In this document: piece after piece, positions 8,706-18,826 of the stretch
Layout of the letters: the number at the start of each line of letters is the position of its first letter
Position numbering within the stretch: position 1 is the first letter of the stretch
Source: FEN-1139 sp964396375
GTDB taxonomy: Bacteria > Myxococcota_A > Polyangia > Polyangiales > Polyangiaceae
DNA length: 64,000 nucleotides
Assembly: GCA_964396375.1 (NCBI GenBank)
Contig: CAYNEY010000019.1
Coordinates: forward strand, 41,308 to 105,307
Reading direction: 5' to 3'
Notes under the pieces: model-generated
What the model saw: the letters and a program-made list of their open reading frames with translations, nothing else
Databases searched by the model: none
What the model was told of the DNA's origin: nothing
Made by a program: the position numbers and the translations under genes

Positions 8706-9824
8706 TCAGCGCCTCGGGACCACACGCTGAATGGCTTCAAAGAGCTCTCCAGGCTCGAAGGGCTTCCGCACCCAGGAAGTGAACTCGGCTGCCAGCTTCT
8801 CTGGGAACCCCGAGGCAGAGCCAGTGATGAGGACAAGCGGCGCCCCCTTCGCGCAGCGCCTGAGGAGCCCGAGCCCTTCCTCGACACGGCCGCGCAGCGG
8901 GCTCAGATCCACAAGCACGGCGTCCACGTCCGCCCCCGAACCGAGCCTCTCCACATCTTCGAGGGAGCGCGCGGAGATCACGTTGGCGCCACGAGCCGAG
9001 AAGGCCACCTCCACCAGAGTGCAGACCGCAGCGTCGTCCTCCAGAAGGAGCACGTTGAGGTCGGGGAAGTCCGAAAAAAGCGGTGACTCCAGCTTGCTCG
9101 GAAGATAGGTAGGCGGAGCGAAGGATGGACTGCTCCGGAGAGGCGATTCAACACCCGTACGCGGCCAGGACAACTCGAAGGTTGCATTCGGTGAGAAACG
9201 CACCAGTCGCAGCTCACCACCATGCTGGTGGGCCAGGGAACTCGCGTGGACCAAACCTATCCCCGCTCCGCCGGAGCGGGTCGACGATGGAGCCGTGAGG
9301 ATGGTCTCTGCGCGTGAGGCCTCGATCCCTGGCCCCTGATCGGTGACGCGCACGATCAGCTCATTGGGGTTCGTCTCCGCCAGAACCAGAATGCGGCTTC
9401 CGTCTGGCGTGAACGACAGCGCATTCAACAACAAGTTGACCAAGATCTGTTGGGCAGCGTCGGGCGACTCGATCTCCGCCAGGTCACCCGGTAATCCACG
9501 CCAATCGACGGTAATCGTCACCTGTTTTCGCCGCGCGAGCGGAAGCAATCCGCGCTCCACATCCTCGAGCACCTCGCGAGCGGGTCTGACTGAGGTATCC
9601 GCCTCGGCGCTGGCTCCGATGGTTCGGCGCGCTACGCGATAGCCGAAACGGGCATGGGAAAGTGCGACTTCCAGGGCATCTTGAACAGGCGCCTCCGACG
9701 ACAACCCGAGCGCAACCTCCAGCCAACCCATGACCACCGTGAGCACGTTCGACACTTCGTGCAGCGTCCCCGAGGGACCGGCCTCGCCATGCCCTCCCCC
9801 CGAATCCGAAGACGTGATACTCAT
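8706..9824 (-). CDS. Hybrid sensor histidine kinase with C-terminal receiver domain
   Basis: 372 residues, apparently cytoplasmic, with no membrane segment and no recognisable input domain. The phospho-acceptor His lies near residue 22 in GTLHEVSNVL, an H-box of the HExxN type. The ATPase part has QILVNLLLNAL (N box), TDQGPGIE (G1) and GGAGIGLVHA (G2). A linker leads to a receiver domain starting near residue 262 (LNVLLLEDDAAV, acidic pair), with the phospho-acceptor Asp in DAVLVDLSP and the conserved Lys in WVRKPFEP. The His-to-Asp relay probably ends on another regulator, since there is no output domain. ATG at 9824 is preferred over GTG at 9833. No partner regulator is adjacent. Confidence 0.85.
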   Translation of the reverse strand: MSITSSDSGGGHGEAGPSGTLHEVSNVLTVVMGWLEVALGLSSEAPVQDALEVALSHARFGYRVARRTIGASAEADTSVRPAREVLEDVERGLLPLARRKQVTITVDWRGLPGDLAEIESPDAAQQILVNLLLNALSFTPDGSRILVLAETNPNELIVRVTDQGPGIEASRAETILTAPSSTRSGGAGIGLVHASSLAHQHGGELRLVRFSPNATFELSWPRTGVESPLRSSPSFAPPTYLPSKLESPLFSDFPDLNVLLLEDDAAVCTLVEVAFSARGANVISARSLEDVERLGSGADVDAVLVDLSPLRGRVEEGLGLLRRCAKGAPLVLITGSASGFPEKLAAEFTSWVRKPFEPGELFEAIQRVVPRR

Positions 9825-9896
9825 GGCTACCACTCGACGCGACGAGTCGATTCCAAAAATTGCTGGGTGGACCGTCGGGACATCCGGGCCGTGAGT

Positions 9897-11708
9897 TTAC
9901 TCGAGCCGGTCGGGAAGAACGAGCAAAAACGACCCATTGCTGTCGGCTCGGGCTTGACCGATGCTCACTACCCCCACTCCCTCTTCGGGTGCGGTCGCCA
10001 GTGCTCCGGTCGCGTCCAGCACAGCGTACGCTCTCAGCAGAACTCCAGGAAGCACCATGGTGCCTCCCGCGTCACTCGAGCCGGGTACCGTCACAGTGCC
10101 GTCATAGACCACGGAAAGCGGCATCGAGATCTGCCCAAGATCGGTAGTTCCTTTGCCCACCTCGACGCGGGAACGCACAGCCCAGGGCACCAGCCGATTC
10201 TCGGGCGGGCGGAGACTGACGTCAAACGTCCCTTGATCTAGCTGAACCGAAAAGGCGCCGCCTTCGTCGACCACCGCTGTTCCGGAGCGCAACGCAGCGA
10301 CCACCGGATCTCCAAGCACCTCGCCTAGGTAGGTGGCAGAGCGCTCGGTTCGGGAGGGCAGCACGGTCACGGTGGAACCCACCAGGTCAACCCCTGCCGC
10401 GGCGTCCCGCACCGCCCCCCGAAGCGTCGAAGCCTCGGGCAGCTCCACCAGCTTTCCAGCCTGAGTCGATGGACTGTCAGCAATCACCCATTGGGTCACA
10501 CCCACCGCCCGGGACGCATCGGACACGGGCACGGCGACGACCCGATGACGACCGGCGACCACTGGAATAGAGAAGGACCCGTTGAGATCCGTGTGCCCGA
10601 GTGTCCGGAAAGTAGCAAACACCCCCGACGGCCCGGCATCCAGCTCTTCCGCCAACACCGAGACGTCAGCCCGGAAGGGGGTACTGTCGTCTTCTCCCTC
10701 CACCCGCCCCTCCACAACAATCACCGGCGGCAGCCGACTGATCTGATCCAGAACATTTTGGCCCGTGCCGAACAGATCGAGGGCCGAGCGAGATACCGTG
10801 AACGTGGGAGCGACCACACCCTCAGGCGGTGACAGTCGAACCAGCTCGGTCCCGAGGATCGCCTCAGCGCCCTTCCCGGAAACCGGATTGAAGGCCACCT
10901 CGACCACGTGATGGAAACTCTCAGGATCGTCCGAGTCGTCCGCGAGCAGGTCGGCTCGGGTGGATATGCGACGTCCCCCCACCGGCTCGACGACATCCAG
11001 AGTCCAACCCAGAAGTGGGCTTGTCTCACCGTCGTCTGCCGCGGCGCGCGGGAACCGAACGTCGACGGTGAGCACCTGCGGCAAAGGTAAGCGCTGCTCG
11101 ATCAGTACCCGTCCCGCCTCCACCAATTGCCCTCGCACCAAGAGCGGCGGCATGCGACAGGCCGTCAGCGACGAGTTCACGAGTGCATTGCCTTCGATCG
11201 GCTCAAAGTAGAGATCGACCTCGCCTGGCGGCACCGCCACCGCGACGCTGAAATCCTGGCTGGCGGTATCTGAGTCAGCGCCGTAGCTTTGCGGGAGGAT
11301 TCCCGCCAGCCTCGGGTCCTGAATCACACTCACGCGAAGTGGTACGCGGCCGTCTGCGTCGATCGGTGCATTCTCACACTCCAACGCCGGCGGAGATATC
11401 TTCACCTCCAGCCTGGAGATCAACCCCACGGCCACGTCCAGATGTCCCCCTGCGCCCAGGGTCGCCGGGAACAAGAACCGAAGGTTCGCGTAGTCACCGC
11501 TCGACAGAGTACTCGGGACGGTCGCCTCGAGGAGCAGTGCCTGGATTCGGTTCTCGGTGGCCGAACAGAAACCGTCTACGCAAACGCCCTCATTGCAGTC
11601 GCGGTCAGACACGCACCCCTTGACACCCCCAGCAGAGCCGGCATCCGACGCTGCGGTCGCGCAACCACACATGAAGGCCCACACGACCAAGCCAATCGCG
11701 CGGTTCAT
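9897..11708 (-). CDS. Large lipoprotein with Cys-rich segment and carboxypeptidase-regulatory/Ig-like repeats
   Basis: 603 residues. The signal MNRAIGLVVWAFMCGC has a lipobox-like end. It is followed by a short Cys-rich stretch (GCVSDRDC, GVCVDGFC) common in surface proteins of Myxococcota, then beta-rich segments such as TDLNGSFSIPVVAGRH and DEGGAFSVQLDQGTFDV that look like carboxypeptidase regulatory-like folds. No catalytic motif is seen. ATG at 11708 overlaps the previous stop as ATGA, so the longer N-terminus is rejected. It is the third gene of the TPR/lipoprotein operon. Likely role: outer-membrane surface or adhesion protein; function unknown. Confidence 0.75.
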   Translation of the reverse strand: MNRAIGLVVWAFMCGCATAASDAGSAGGVKGCVSDRDCNEGVCVDGFCSATENRIQALLLEATVPSTLSSGDYANLRFLFPATLGAGGHLDVAVGLISRLEVKISPPALECENAPIDADGRVPLRVSVIQDPRLAGILPQSYGADSDTASQDFSVAVAVPPGEVDLYFEPIEGNALVNSSLTACRMPPLLVRGQLVEAGRVLIEQRLPLPQVLTVDVRFPRAAADDGETSPLLGWTLDVVEPVGGRRISTRADLLADDSDDPESFHHVVEVAFNPVSGKGAEAILGTELVRLSPPEGVVAPTFTVSRSALDLFGTGQNVLDQISRLPPVIVVEGRVEGEDDSTPFRADVSVLAEELDAGPSGVFATFRTLGHTDLNGSFSIPVVAGRHRVVAVPVSDASRAVGVTQWVIADSPSTQAGKLVELPEASTLRGAVRDAAAGVDLVGSTVTVLPSRTERSATYLGEVLGDPVVAALRSGTAVVDEGGAFSVQLDQGTFDVSLRPPENRLVPWAVRSRVEVGKGTTDLGQISMPLSVVYDGTVTVPGSSDAGGTMVLPGVLLRAYAVLDATGALATAPEEGVGVVSIGQARADSNGSFLLVLPDRLE

Positions 11709-12316
11709 GAAACCCCAGGCGGTGTCCCAGGACACTCGGAGATTGGCAACGCTACCTCATTGATGCTCACCCACCAGGTCACGGTAGAAACATCGGCATC
11801 ATCCACGGGCTCGTTGTTGGCGAGGTTCGAGAGGTGGGTGACAAGGAGCGTCAACTGCTCACAGCTCCCCGCGGCACTCCGCTCAGGCACCAGCCAGTCG
11901 ATGGCAACGGTACGCTCCTCCTCGAAGCTGCCCGGAGACAGGAGCGTGAATCCGACCTTCCATTTCTCCCGTCCCTGCACTTGGTAATTCAGGTAAAGAA
12001 CGCCCATCAGTCCTTCGCCGGCATCCTCCGAGCGTAGCTGGACGTTGATGTTGACCACATCTCCGCTCGTGACCGAAAGGACCTCGGTTGCAGGTGGCAG
12101 CGGCGCAAAGAGGATGGGAGGGGTCTGTTCGGGGGTTTCGTAGGCCGGCAGATCCGGATACAGACAGCCGGCGGCGACGAGTGACATACCGAGAGCGGTT
12201 AGCGACCGCCGTGCCACACCAGGGAAACCGGCTCGAGCAGGACCACATAGCCCGCCCGGGTATGACATACTTGTCACACTCTCGGGCCTCTCACCCTCAA
12301 AGGAACGCGGACTCAT
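11705..12316 (-). CDS. Lipoprotein of unknown function
   Basis: 203 residues from ATG at 12316, which overlaps the stop of the giant TPR gene as ATGA. A twin-Arg hydrophobic signal (ARRSLTALGMSLVAAGC) precedes the lipidation Cys. A shorter start at ATG 12268 would give a more ordinary signal length, and neither has a strong Shine-Dalgarno. After a Pro-rich stretch (TPEQTPPILFAPLPP) the protein is beta-rich with no family I can name. Its stop overlaps the next lipoprotein start, so the two probably work together at the outer membrane. Confidence 0.7.
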   Translation of the reverse strand: MSPRSFEGERPESVTSMSYPGGLCGPARAGFPGVARRSLTALGMSLVAAGCLYPDLPAYETPEQTPPILFAPLPPATEVLSVTSGDVVNINVQLRSEDAGEGLMGVLYLNYQVQGREKWKVGFTLLSPGSFEEERTVAIDWLVPERSAAGSCEQLTLLVTHLSNLANNEPVDDADVSTVTWWVSINEVALPISECPGTPPGVS

Positions 12317-15300
12317 CCCGACCACCCGCGTGCATGGGACTGGGTGGCGGCGCCTCGGGACACGCCAAAGCGGATGTCTGCGTACTCGGCGCTGGTCGCC
12401 AGCCGAAACAGATCCAGAACCCCTTCGTGGCGCGCACAAAGCTCGGAGAAGTTCCTCGATTCAACCAATGATTGCAGGTCACTCGACGCAAGATCGAACT
12501 GCTCCAAAGCGGCGCTGAGATCACCCGACACGTAAAGGCCTGCCCGACACAAGGCCTGGCGCGCATTCATCATGACATCAGCCAATACGAAGGGAGCTTC
12601 ACAGAGCTCTCGGAGACGACGCTGAGTACTGGCGCGAATACTCTCCCACAGAACCTCAGCCAGCCGCAGCGCGCCTTCCTTGATACTCGCTGAGGGAATG
12701 GGCGGGCCAAAGGCCACCCGCAAGGCTTCGAGGACATGCTCGGCCTCCTCCGGCAGAAGGCCAAACAGAAGGATGTACTCAGGCAGGGTCGCCAGTGACA
12801 CATTGCCAATCAGACACGCCAGACTCGCCTCGGAAATCGAGAACTCCCCCTCCAAGATCACGCTGGGTGGCTGGGTCACACCGAGCGTTGCCCGGAGCGG
12901 TGAACGTGCTGCCCGCGCGAAGAGCGCAGTGCGATTCGCACCGAGTCGAGCACTCGCCTCCCCAAACCACCGGGCCAGAGCGGCGCTCGAACCGGCCGTA
13001 ACCCGTTCCATTCCGGTCACGCCATAGTCGCCAAGCTCTCGACGGAAAGCCCCAGGTGCCCCATCCCAGAGCAGAGCCAGAGCCTCATTGGCGGGCAACA
13101 GCAGATCTCGAAAGAGCAGCGCTCTCGTGGCGTCAACGTCGAGCCGTTGCAGAGAAAGTTCCGGAGGTGCGACGGAGTGACTCTCATCGGCAAGCACCGC
13201 GAGAACGTGCTCGAGCGCCGCGACATGACTCATATGCTGTTCGAAGCGGGCGGCATCGCGCACCAGTCGACACAAAGAGACCGACATCGGCCAACGTCGC
13301 AACCACCTACGGCCATCCGGCAACCACTCGTGGATGCGCTCGGGCTCGGACAGCGCGGCCTCCGAGAGTGCAATCGCAGCGCGAAGATCATCAGGCTCTC
13401 CGCCCACTATCACGACCGACGGCAGAGGGAGTCCCTGAGCCAGCATCATGTCCGTCGGCAGCACGACTGAGGCACCTGCCGACATCTCACGTTCTGCAGC
13501 GAGCAATCCGGCATCTTGCGGTGATTCCGGCACCGACCCCAACCCCGCAAGCTCGGTCTGCTGCGGCACGGTTTGTGTCGGTTCGGGAGCTTGGGCCTGC
13601 GTAGGGCAGGCCGCGACAGGCGAGCCAGCTTCCCTCATCCGCGGCGCCTCGGCAACCTCGCGACTGGTGTCTGCTTCGCCCATGACTCCTGGCGACGCCC
13701 CCGCGTACTCGGCGTCGATCGCTCCATTGAGTTCAGCGGCGAGCGTGAGCGCTCGAGGCCGGGTCAGTGGATCCTCTGTGGCGAGGGCGACCCAATCCCG
13801 CGCCAAAGCGTGCTCCCCAAAGGAGGCTGCAGCCTGGGCGGCGACCAGAGCCAAGGAAGAGCGAGGATGCAGCGGCGTGAGTTCTTGCGTCAGGGCCCGT
13901 GCGTACAGCTCGAGCGCCCGCCGATCGCGAGTCACCTCCGCCCGCTCGGCCAGCAACACGGCCAACAATGGCTCAACATCGCCACCTCGCTCGAACTCGT
14001 CGAGCATTTCCTCAACCACCTGGGTGTGGCCAAGTGCCTGGTGCGCACGGACCAGCAGGTATTGGCGCAGACTTGGCAGAGGAGCATTGGAATCCCAACT
14101 CACTTGCTCAAGCAATTCGGCGGTACGATGCGTCTCCTCATCAGCGGCAAAGCCCTCCAGGGTATACCTGAGCCGCTCTTGACCGATGAGGAGTGGGACA
14201 TCTTCCGGGGCTAGCGCGCGTGCCGCACGGAAGTAGCCAAGGGCGCCGGAGAGATCCCCCTCGGATTGCGCCAACACGGCCGCCTGGTGCAAGCAGGCTA
14301 CGCTCCGATCTTTGGGAGTGCCCTCGAGCAGAGCCCGATGCGCGAGAGCTCGACACAGCTCGACCGTCTGATGCCCTGCTTGCTCGAGGACTACTGCAAG
14401 ATCGAGCGTCACGACCGGACTCAAGGACGGCCGCAGGTCGGAGAGCGCCGCTCGAGCGCGCTCCACACCCTGCTCGGCCACCATGCGCTCGAACACCCGC
14501 ACTAGAAGCTCGAAGTGCGGGTGTTCGAGCGAGCCGTCATCCAGAACCAACGGCTCGAGATCGGCCGCACCCTGGCGACGGCAGCGCTCCTCCACCACGA
14601 GAAGCTCGCGAAGCTGATCCAGACACGTCGACCACTCGGAAGTGGCAAGGCACTCCTCGACACGCTGAACGAGCATGTGCGTCTGGCTCGTCTCGACCAC
14701 CCGCACTTCGGCTCTCTCGGCTCGCAGATCTTCCAAGCTCGAGAAGCCGAGGCGTTCGAGCACTGGTTCGAGCGCCGCCAACTCCTCGTTGGCGCCGACG
14801 GCAGCAGCCACGCCGACGATGGCTCTGAGAGCCGGCGCAGCAGGGTTGGCGTATGGACGGACCAGGACCTTTACGGCCTCGTCAACCAGGACGCGACCTG
14901 CCTCTCGAGCAGCAGACCATTTCTCGGCCGAGGCAGCCAGCTCACCGAACTCCTCCACGTCCGCATCGGCCACCAGCGCTTGCAGCACAGCACGCCGAGC
15001 CAGCACGGGATCTCGAAGGCTACCGAGAGCAACCCCCGCCACGGCGATGGCGAGACGAGCACCGTCGGGTCCATCGGCGTCACTGAGCAGCTCCTCGAGC
15101 ACAAGACCAAGTTCCTGCTCCGCTGCCCTCTGGTGTGCATGCCCCTCGGCTTGCATGGTCGCGAGTTCAGCCGCGACTGCTGCCAGCGCCACTCGCCCGG
15201 GGAGGGCCCGAAGCTGCCGAAGACCGATGTTGAACTTGAGGCGCACCTCCTCCTCGGTCGTCCCCAACTGTTCCTTCGCGCAACTGAGCCATTGAGCCGC

Positions 15301-18300
15301 TTCTCCACGCGTCGCCGAGCGCTCAGCCACGCGCAGCACCGAGTCGATGAAAACCTCTGGTCTCCGGGTAGCCGCGCTGAGGTGTCGAAGGAGTGACAGT
15401 GTAGCTCCTTGCGCCGGCACGGCCTCAAAAGCCACCTGCGCGTGCTCGAGCGCCCGCGCGTGATCCCCAAGCCTGTCGAAGGTCCGAGCCGCCCGGTAGT
15501 TGAGCGCGCGCTCACCAAACACGCCAAACACGCCTCGCGACGCGTGTTGGTAGAGTCGCTCCAGACCCTCGAACCCGGCTGGTCCATCCAGTGCGCGCTC
15601 CGCCAACCGCAGGAGATCCGCCCGCGTGGGATCGATGTCCAGAGCTCGCTCAACCAATGCGAGCACCAGCGGTCGGTCGAAAATCTCAAGCGCAAGCTGC
15701 GCCGCATAGCCCAGTGCCTTGGCTGCCTCCTTCACCGTACCGAGGCGCGCTGAAGCGTCCGAGAGCCAGGCGATTGTGGCACGGCTCCCCAATACGTCAT
15801 TGAGATCCCGTGCCAAGACGGCGATACCACGCCTCGGTTCCAGTGCAGCCGCCTGTTCCCAGACTGCCACGGCACCCTCTGTGTCTTGGGCTAGATCAAA
15901 CCGAGCCACTCCGAACTCACGCAACGCGCGGATCCGGTCGCCAATCGCGGAGGGCTCGCGGAGCGTGTTCACCAGCAATTCCAGGCGCTCCAGCTCGGCG
16001 TCCGGAGAGAACGGCTGCTTCTGTGCCAGGGCCAGGTACGTCCACTGCTCCGGAGCACCTCCGGCTCGCACGGCGCGGAGCGCCACGTGGATGGCTCCCT
16101 CTACATCGTTCTGCCGCCATCGGCGCTCCATGATCACATGATCGATCTCATTGGGGTCTCGCGCCACCGCCGAAGCGCGCTCCAAAACGTCTAGAGCGAA
16201 CGCGTCATCGTGAACCACACGCGCCGTCTCGAGTAGAGCAGCACGAAAGCTCACGTCACGCGCACCAACCCGATCGAGCAGCCATCGCGCCACCTCGAGC
16301 GCACGTGGAGCATCGACCGAACCCAGCCAGGCCAGCGCTGAAGCCGCCGAGGCGATCCAACTGGCAACGGGGATTGGAGCCTCCGGAAGTCTTTGGAGCT
16401 GCTCAACCACGCGAGCGCTATCCCCAAGTCCGAGTACCGCCTCTAGCAACTCGCAGCGCAGCGTCGCTTGACCTGGTCGGAGGGTCACGGCGCGTTGGGC
16501 CCAGGTAAGGCCAAGATCGGGCTCACCGAGCGAGAAGTGAGCACGAGCGAGCGCTGCAGCGAGCTGGGTCGTTGGCGGGACCACTCCCAGTGTTCGCTCG
16601 ACAATTTCCGTCGTGGAACGCGGCTCAACCCAACCCGCAAGCGTGACCTCGAGGGTACCGAGGCGAGCGTGATTCGCAGGGCTGCGAATCACGCTGCGCA
16701 GAATCGGAAGTGCCAGCTCGTGCTCCTCTGCCTCCACGAACAACTCAGCAGCCACGGCCTCGAGCAAGCCCCGCACTGGCTCGGATCTGAAGGATGCTGC
16801 GCGGGCGAGCGCCCGTGCCGCAAGCGCTGTTTCACCATGACGCCGAGCTAGGAAGAACAGGGCGAGGCTCGAGGTCGCCCCTTGGTCTTGATTGGCGACC
16901 GGTGAGAGGGTGAGAAGCGCCGCCCTTGGTTTGCCGCGACGGAGCCAGAATCGCGCCTGGGCGAGCTGACCACGCTCCCCCAGCTTACGTGAAGCTGTCT
17001 CGAGCGCTGAAGCCACGCGCGGGTCATCCTGACTGCCCTCGGCCTGCTGGGCCACCACGTCGATGAGTTCGATCAGTCGTGACCCCCAACGCCGATCATT
17101 GGGAGCGATCTCGAGCAGCGCGGTGGTAACGGCAAGGTGCTCGAACAGCGCTGCAGGATCGAACGCCAGCTGACGCTCCAGCTGCTCGAGCAGCATCAGT
17201 CGCTGCTCGCCCGAGGCCTGAACCAGCTGCTGTTCGATCTCCGAACGCCGCGCCAGCTCTGCGTCGACGGCTCTCCGCAACGAATCGTCGATCGGCGCTG
17301 TCTGGTGCTCGAGGGCCCACAGCAGCATCCGAGCCGAGCCCTCACCAGCTTGCGCCAACGCTTCGAGCTGTTGCGCCAGGCGACGCCGATCCTCGACCGA
17401 GGCAACCACGCGCGCCGCCTGGGTCAGCGCCCGCGGGATGGGCGCAGCACCATCATCCGTCAGCTGGGCGGTAGCCGCCAGTGCCGCGCGTGCCTCAGGA
17501 TGATCCCACTCGACAAGGACGGCGCGCACCAACGCTTCGCGGGCCTGGTCGTGACGCAGAAGCCCGACCGACTCGAGGCGCGCCAGGCTCATGTGGCCCT
17601 GAGCGGTCGCGAGCGCCGGATCCTGCAAGAGCGTGAGCTCCAATCGCGCTGCCAGCCACTCCCCCATTCCGAGTTCGGCCAACACGTTGTCGAAGGAGGT
17701 GGGCGATTCTCCACTCGACGGAACCAGCAGCCGCTCGACCCCGACAATGATGGACTCGAGGTCGAATTCAACGTCGAACCCGCCGTCGAGCAGGGCGGCA
17801 AGCGCGCGCACACTGTGCCCCTTCTGCCTCGCGTGGACGGCACGTTGGTAGTGTCGCTCTCGATCCCCAGCCGCGCGCGCCGAGAGCCGTTGGACCTCAT
17901 CTGCCGCCTCTGGACGACCCATCTTGATGAGCTCAATCGCCAGATTCTGCGTGGCGAGCAGCGAGGAGGGGTCGAGGTCGAATGCGCGAAGCAAAGCATC
18001 AAACGCGCCCAAGCGGTCACCGCGCAGAGACAGTCGACGTGCCGATTCGTGCCAAGCCAAGACGGCACGGTCGCGGAGCACCGTGTCGCTCGCCCACTCC
18101 GAGAGTGCTGCCAGGGCCTCCAGCGCATCATGCGAGAGTGGATCGAGGCGCGCCTCCTCCGCTAGATGGTGAGCGGCACGAGCAGCGTTGCCGGCTCGCC
18201 AGCACAGCTCCGCGACCCGATGGTGCAGCTTTGCCTGCGGCACACCCTCCAAGGACCCAAGCAGTAACTCGAGCAGGGAAGCCGCTTCCTCCCAGCGGCC

Positions 18301-18618
18301 CATGCCCTCAAGCCAGGACGAGCACAGCTCCACGAGTACGCGATCGGGTACGACGGAGGTGGAAGCTATCGCGGCCCGCACCGCCTCGCGAAGCTCAAAA
18401 CCAGTCTTGTGCCAGCGACGCGCGAGCTCGCCTTCAGCACGCGCCGCCTCGGCCAGGTCACCCTCGCTCCGTGCGCGGTGGATGCGCACCATCAGGGCAG
18501 CTCGCTCCGCCCTCCTCCCCAGCTGCCGCGGCAATCCCGACGATCGTGGGAGCTCTCCATCGGGCCCCAAGGCCTCGTCCAATGACGAGATCGACGGCGC
18601 AGAAAGGACGGCTGGCAT
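12313..18618 (-). CDS. Giant TPR-repeat protein (about 2100 residues)
   Basis: 2101 residues from ATG at 18618 (MPAVLSAPSISSLDE). The open frame continues upstream to 19083, but that part is antisense to the PEGA gene and is rejected. There is no signal peptide or clear membrane segment. Residues 50 to about 1640 are almost wholly helical, with many degenerate TPR-like pairs (GRWEEAASLLELLLGS, GNAARAAHHLAEEARLDP, GDHARALEHAQVAFEAVP, GDLSGALGYFRAARALAP). A low-complexity Pro/Gln/Ala linker near 1640-1710 separates a C-terminal helical region of about 390 residues. TPR arrays are protein-binding scaffolds; no catalytic motif is seen. It is first in an ATGA-coupled operon with two lipoproteins, suggesting a cytoplasmic scaffold for an envelope function. 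Two perfect inverted repeats lie inside the gene. Confidence 0.82.
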   Translation of the reverse strand: MPAVLSAPSISSLDEALGPDGELPRSSGLPRQLGRRAERAALMVRIHRARSEGDLAEAARAEGELARRWHKTGFELREAVRAAIASTSVVPDRVLVELCSSWLEGMGRWEEAASLLELLLGSLEGVPQAKLHHRVAELCWRAGNAARAAHHLAEEARLDPLSHDALEALAALSEWASDTVLRDRAVLAWHESARRLSLRGDRLGAFDALLRAFDLDPSSLLATQNLAIELIKMGRPEAADEVQRLSARAAGDRERHYQRAVHARQKGHSVRALAALLDGGFDVEFDLESIIVGVERLLVPSSGESPTSFDNVLAELGMGEWLAARLELTLLQDPALATAQGHMSLARLESVGLLRHDQAREALVRAVLVEWDHPEARAALAATAQLTDDGAAPIPRALTQAARVVASVEDRRRLAQQLEALAQAGEGSARMLLWALEHQTAPIDDSLRRAVDAELARRSEIEQQLVQASGEQRLMLLEQLERQLAFDPAALFEHLAVTTALLEIAPNDRRWGSRLIELIDVVAQQAEGSQDDPRVASALETASRKLGERGQLAQARFWLRRGKPRAALLTLSPVANQDQGATSSLALFFLARRHGETALAARALARAASFRSEPVRGLLEAVAAELFVEAEEHELALPILRSVIRSPANHARLGTLEVTLAGWVEPRSTTEIVERTLGVVPPTTQLAAALARAHFSLGEPDLGLTWAQRAVTLRPGQATLRCELLEAVLGLGDSARVVEQLQRLPEAPIPVASWIASAASALAWLGSVDAPRALEVARWLLDRVGARDVSFRAALLETARVVHDDAFALDVLERASAVARDPNEIDHVIMERRWRQNDVEGAIHVALRAVRAGGAPEQWTYLALAQKQPFSPDAELERLELLVNTLREPSAIGDRIRALREFGVARFDLAQDTEGAVAVWEQAAALEPRRGIAVLARDLNDVLGSRATIAWLSDASARLGTVKEAAKALGYAAQLALEIFDRPLVLALVERALDIDPTRADLLRLAERALDGPAGFEGLERLYQHASRGVFGVFGERALNYRAARTFDRLGDHARALEHAQVAFEAVPAQGATLSLLRHLSAATRRPEVFIDSVLRVAERSATRGEAAQWLSCAKEQLGTTEEEVRLKFNIGLRQLRALPGRVALAAVAAELATMQAEGHAHQRAAEQELGLVLEELLSDADGPDGARLAIAVAGVALGSLRDPVLARRAVLQALVADADVEEFGELAASAEKWSAAREAGRVLVDEAVKVLVRPYANPAAPALRAIVGVAAAVGANEELAALEPVLERLGFSSLEDLRAERAEVRVVETSQTHMLVQRVEECLATSEWSTCLDQLRELLVVEERCRRQGAADLEPLVLDDGSLEHPHFELLVRVFERMVAEQGVERARAALSDLRPSLSPVVTLDLAVVLEQAGHQTVELCRALAHRALLEGTPKDRSVACLHQAAVLAQSEGDLSGALGYFRAARALAPEDVPLLIGQERLRYTLEGFAADEETHRTAELLEQVSWDSNAPLPSLRQYLLVRAHQALGHTQVVEEMLDEFERGGDVEPLLAVLLAERAEVTRDRRALELYARALTQELTPLHPRSSLALVAAQAAASFGEHALARDWVALATEDPLTRPRALTLAAELNGAIDAEYAGASPGVMGEADTSREVAEAPRMREAGSPVAACPTQAQAPEPTQTVPQQTELAGLGSVPESPQDAGLLAAEREMSAGASVVLPTDMMLAQGLPLPSVVIVGGEPDDLRAAIALSEAALSEPERIHEWLPDGRRWLRRWPMSVSLCRLVRDAARFEQHMSHVAALEHVLAVLADESHSVAPPELSLQRLDVDATRALLFRDLLLPANEALALLWDGAPGAFRRELGDYGVTGMERVTAGSSAALARWFGEASARLGANRTALFARAARSPLRATLGVTQPPSVILEGEFSISEASLACLIGNVSLATLPEYILLFGLLPEEAEHVLEALRVAFGPPIPSASIKEGALRLAEVLWESIRASTQRRLRELCEAPFVLADVMMNARQALCRAGLYVSGDLSAALEQFDLASSDLQSLVESRNFSELCARHEGVLDLFRLATSAEYADIRFGVSRGAATQSHARGWSG
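14486..14531. repeat. Perfect 18-bp inverted repeat inside the TPR gene
   Basis: Left arm 14486-14503 and right arm 14514-14531 are exact reverse complements, separated by a 10-base loop (agaagctcga). The arms begin cgctcgaacacc. The hairpin lies wholly within coding sequence. Confidence 0.7.
16666..16695. repeat. Perfect 13-bp inverted repeat inside the TPR gene
   Basis: agcgtgattcgca at 16666-16678 pairs exactly with its reverse complement at 16683-16695 across a 4-base loop (gggc). It lies inside the same gene as the 18-bp hairpin at 14486 but has a different sequence. Confidence 0.65.
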
Positions 18619-18826
18619 GGACGCTAAGGCGGGGAGCGGCGGCTGGTCGAGGTTTTTGGGCCCCGGTCTCCAGATGTTGCCATCATCAGGCAAGACAGTG
18701 TGAAGAAAAGCCCTTCTTCTTCGTCGATGGCAAGCCCCCAAATCGCATCGTCGGGCTTGTCGCCACCCCCCGGTCGGGACTAGCCTTGGGCTGCCGCTCG
18801 ACTCATCAGCAGCGGCGGAGGTCTCG

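Noticed and set aside
9654..10241. Plus-strand ORF of 195 residues
   Set aside because: Antisense to the histidine kinase and the lipoprotein genes.
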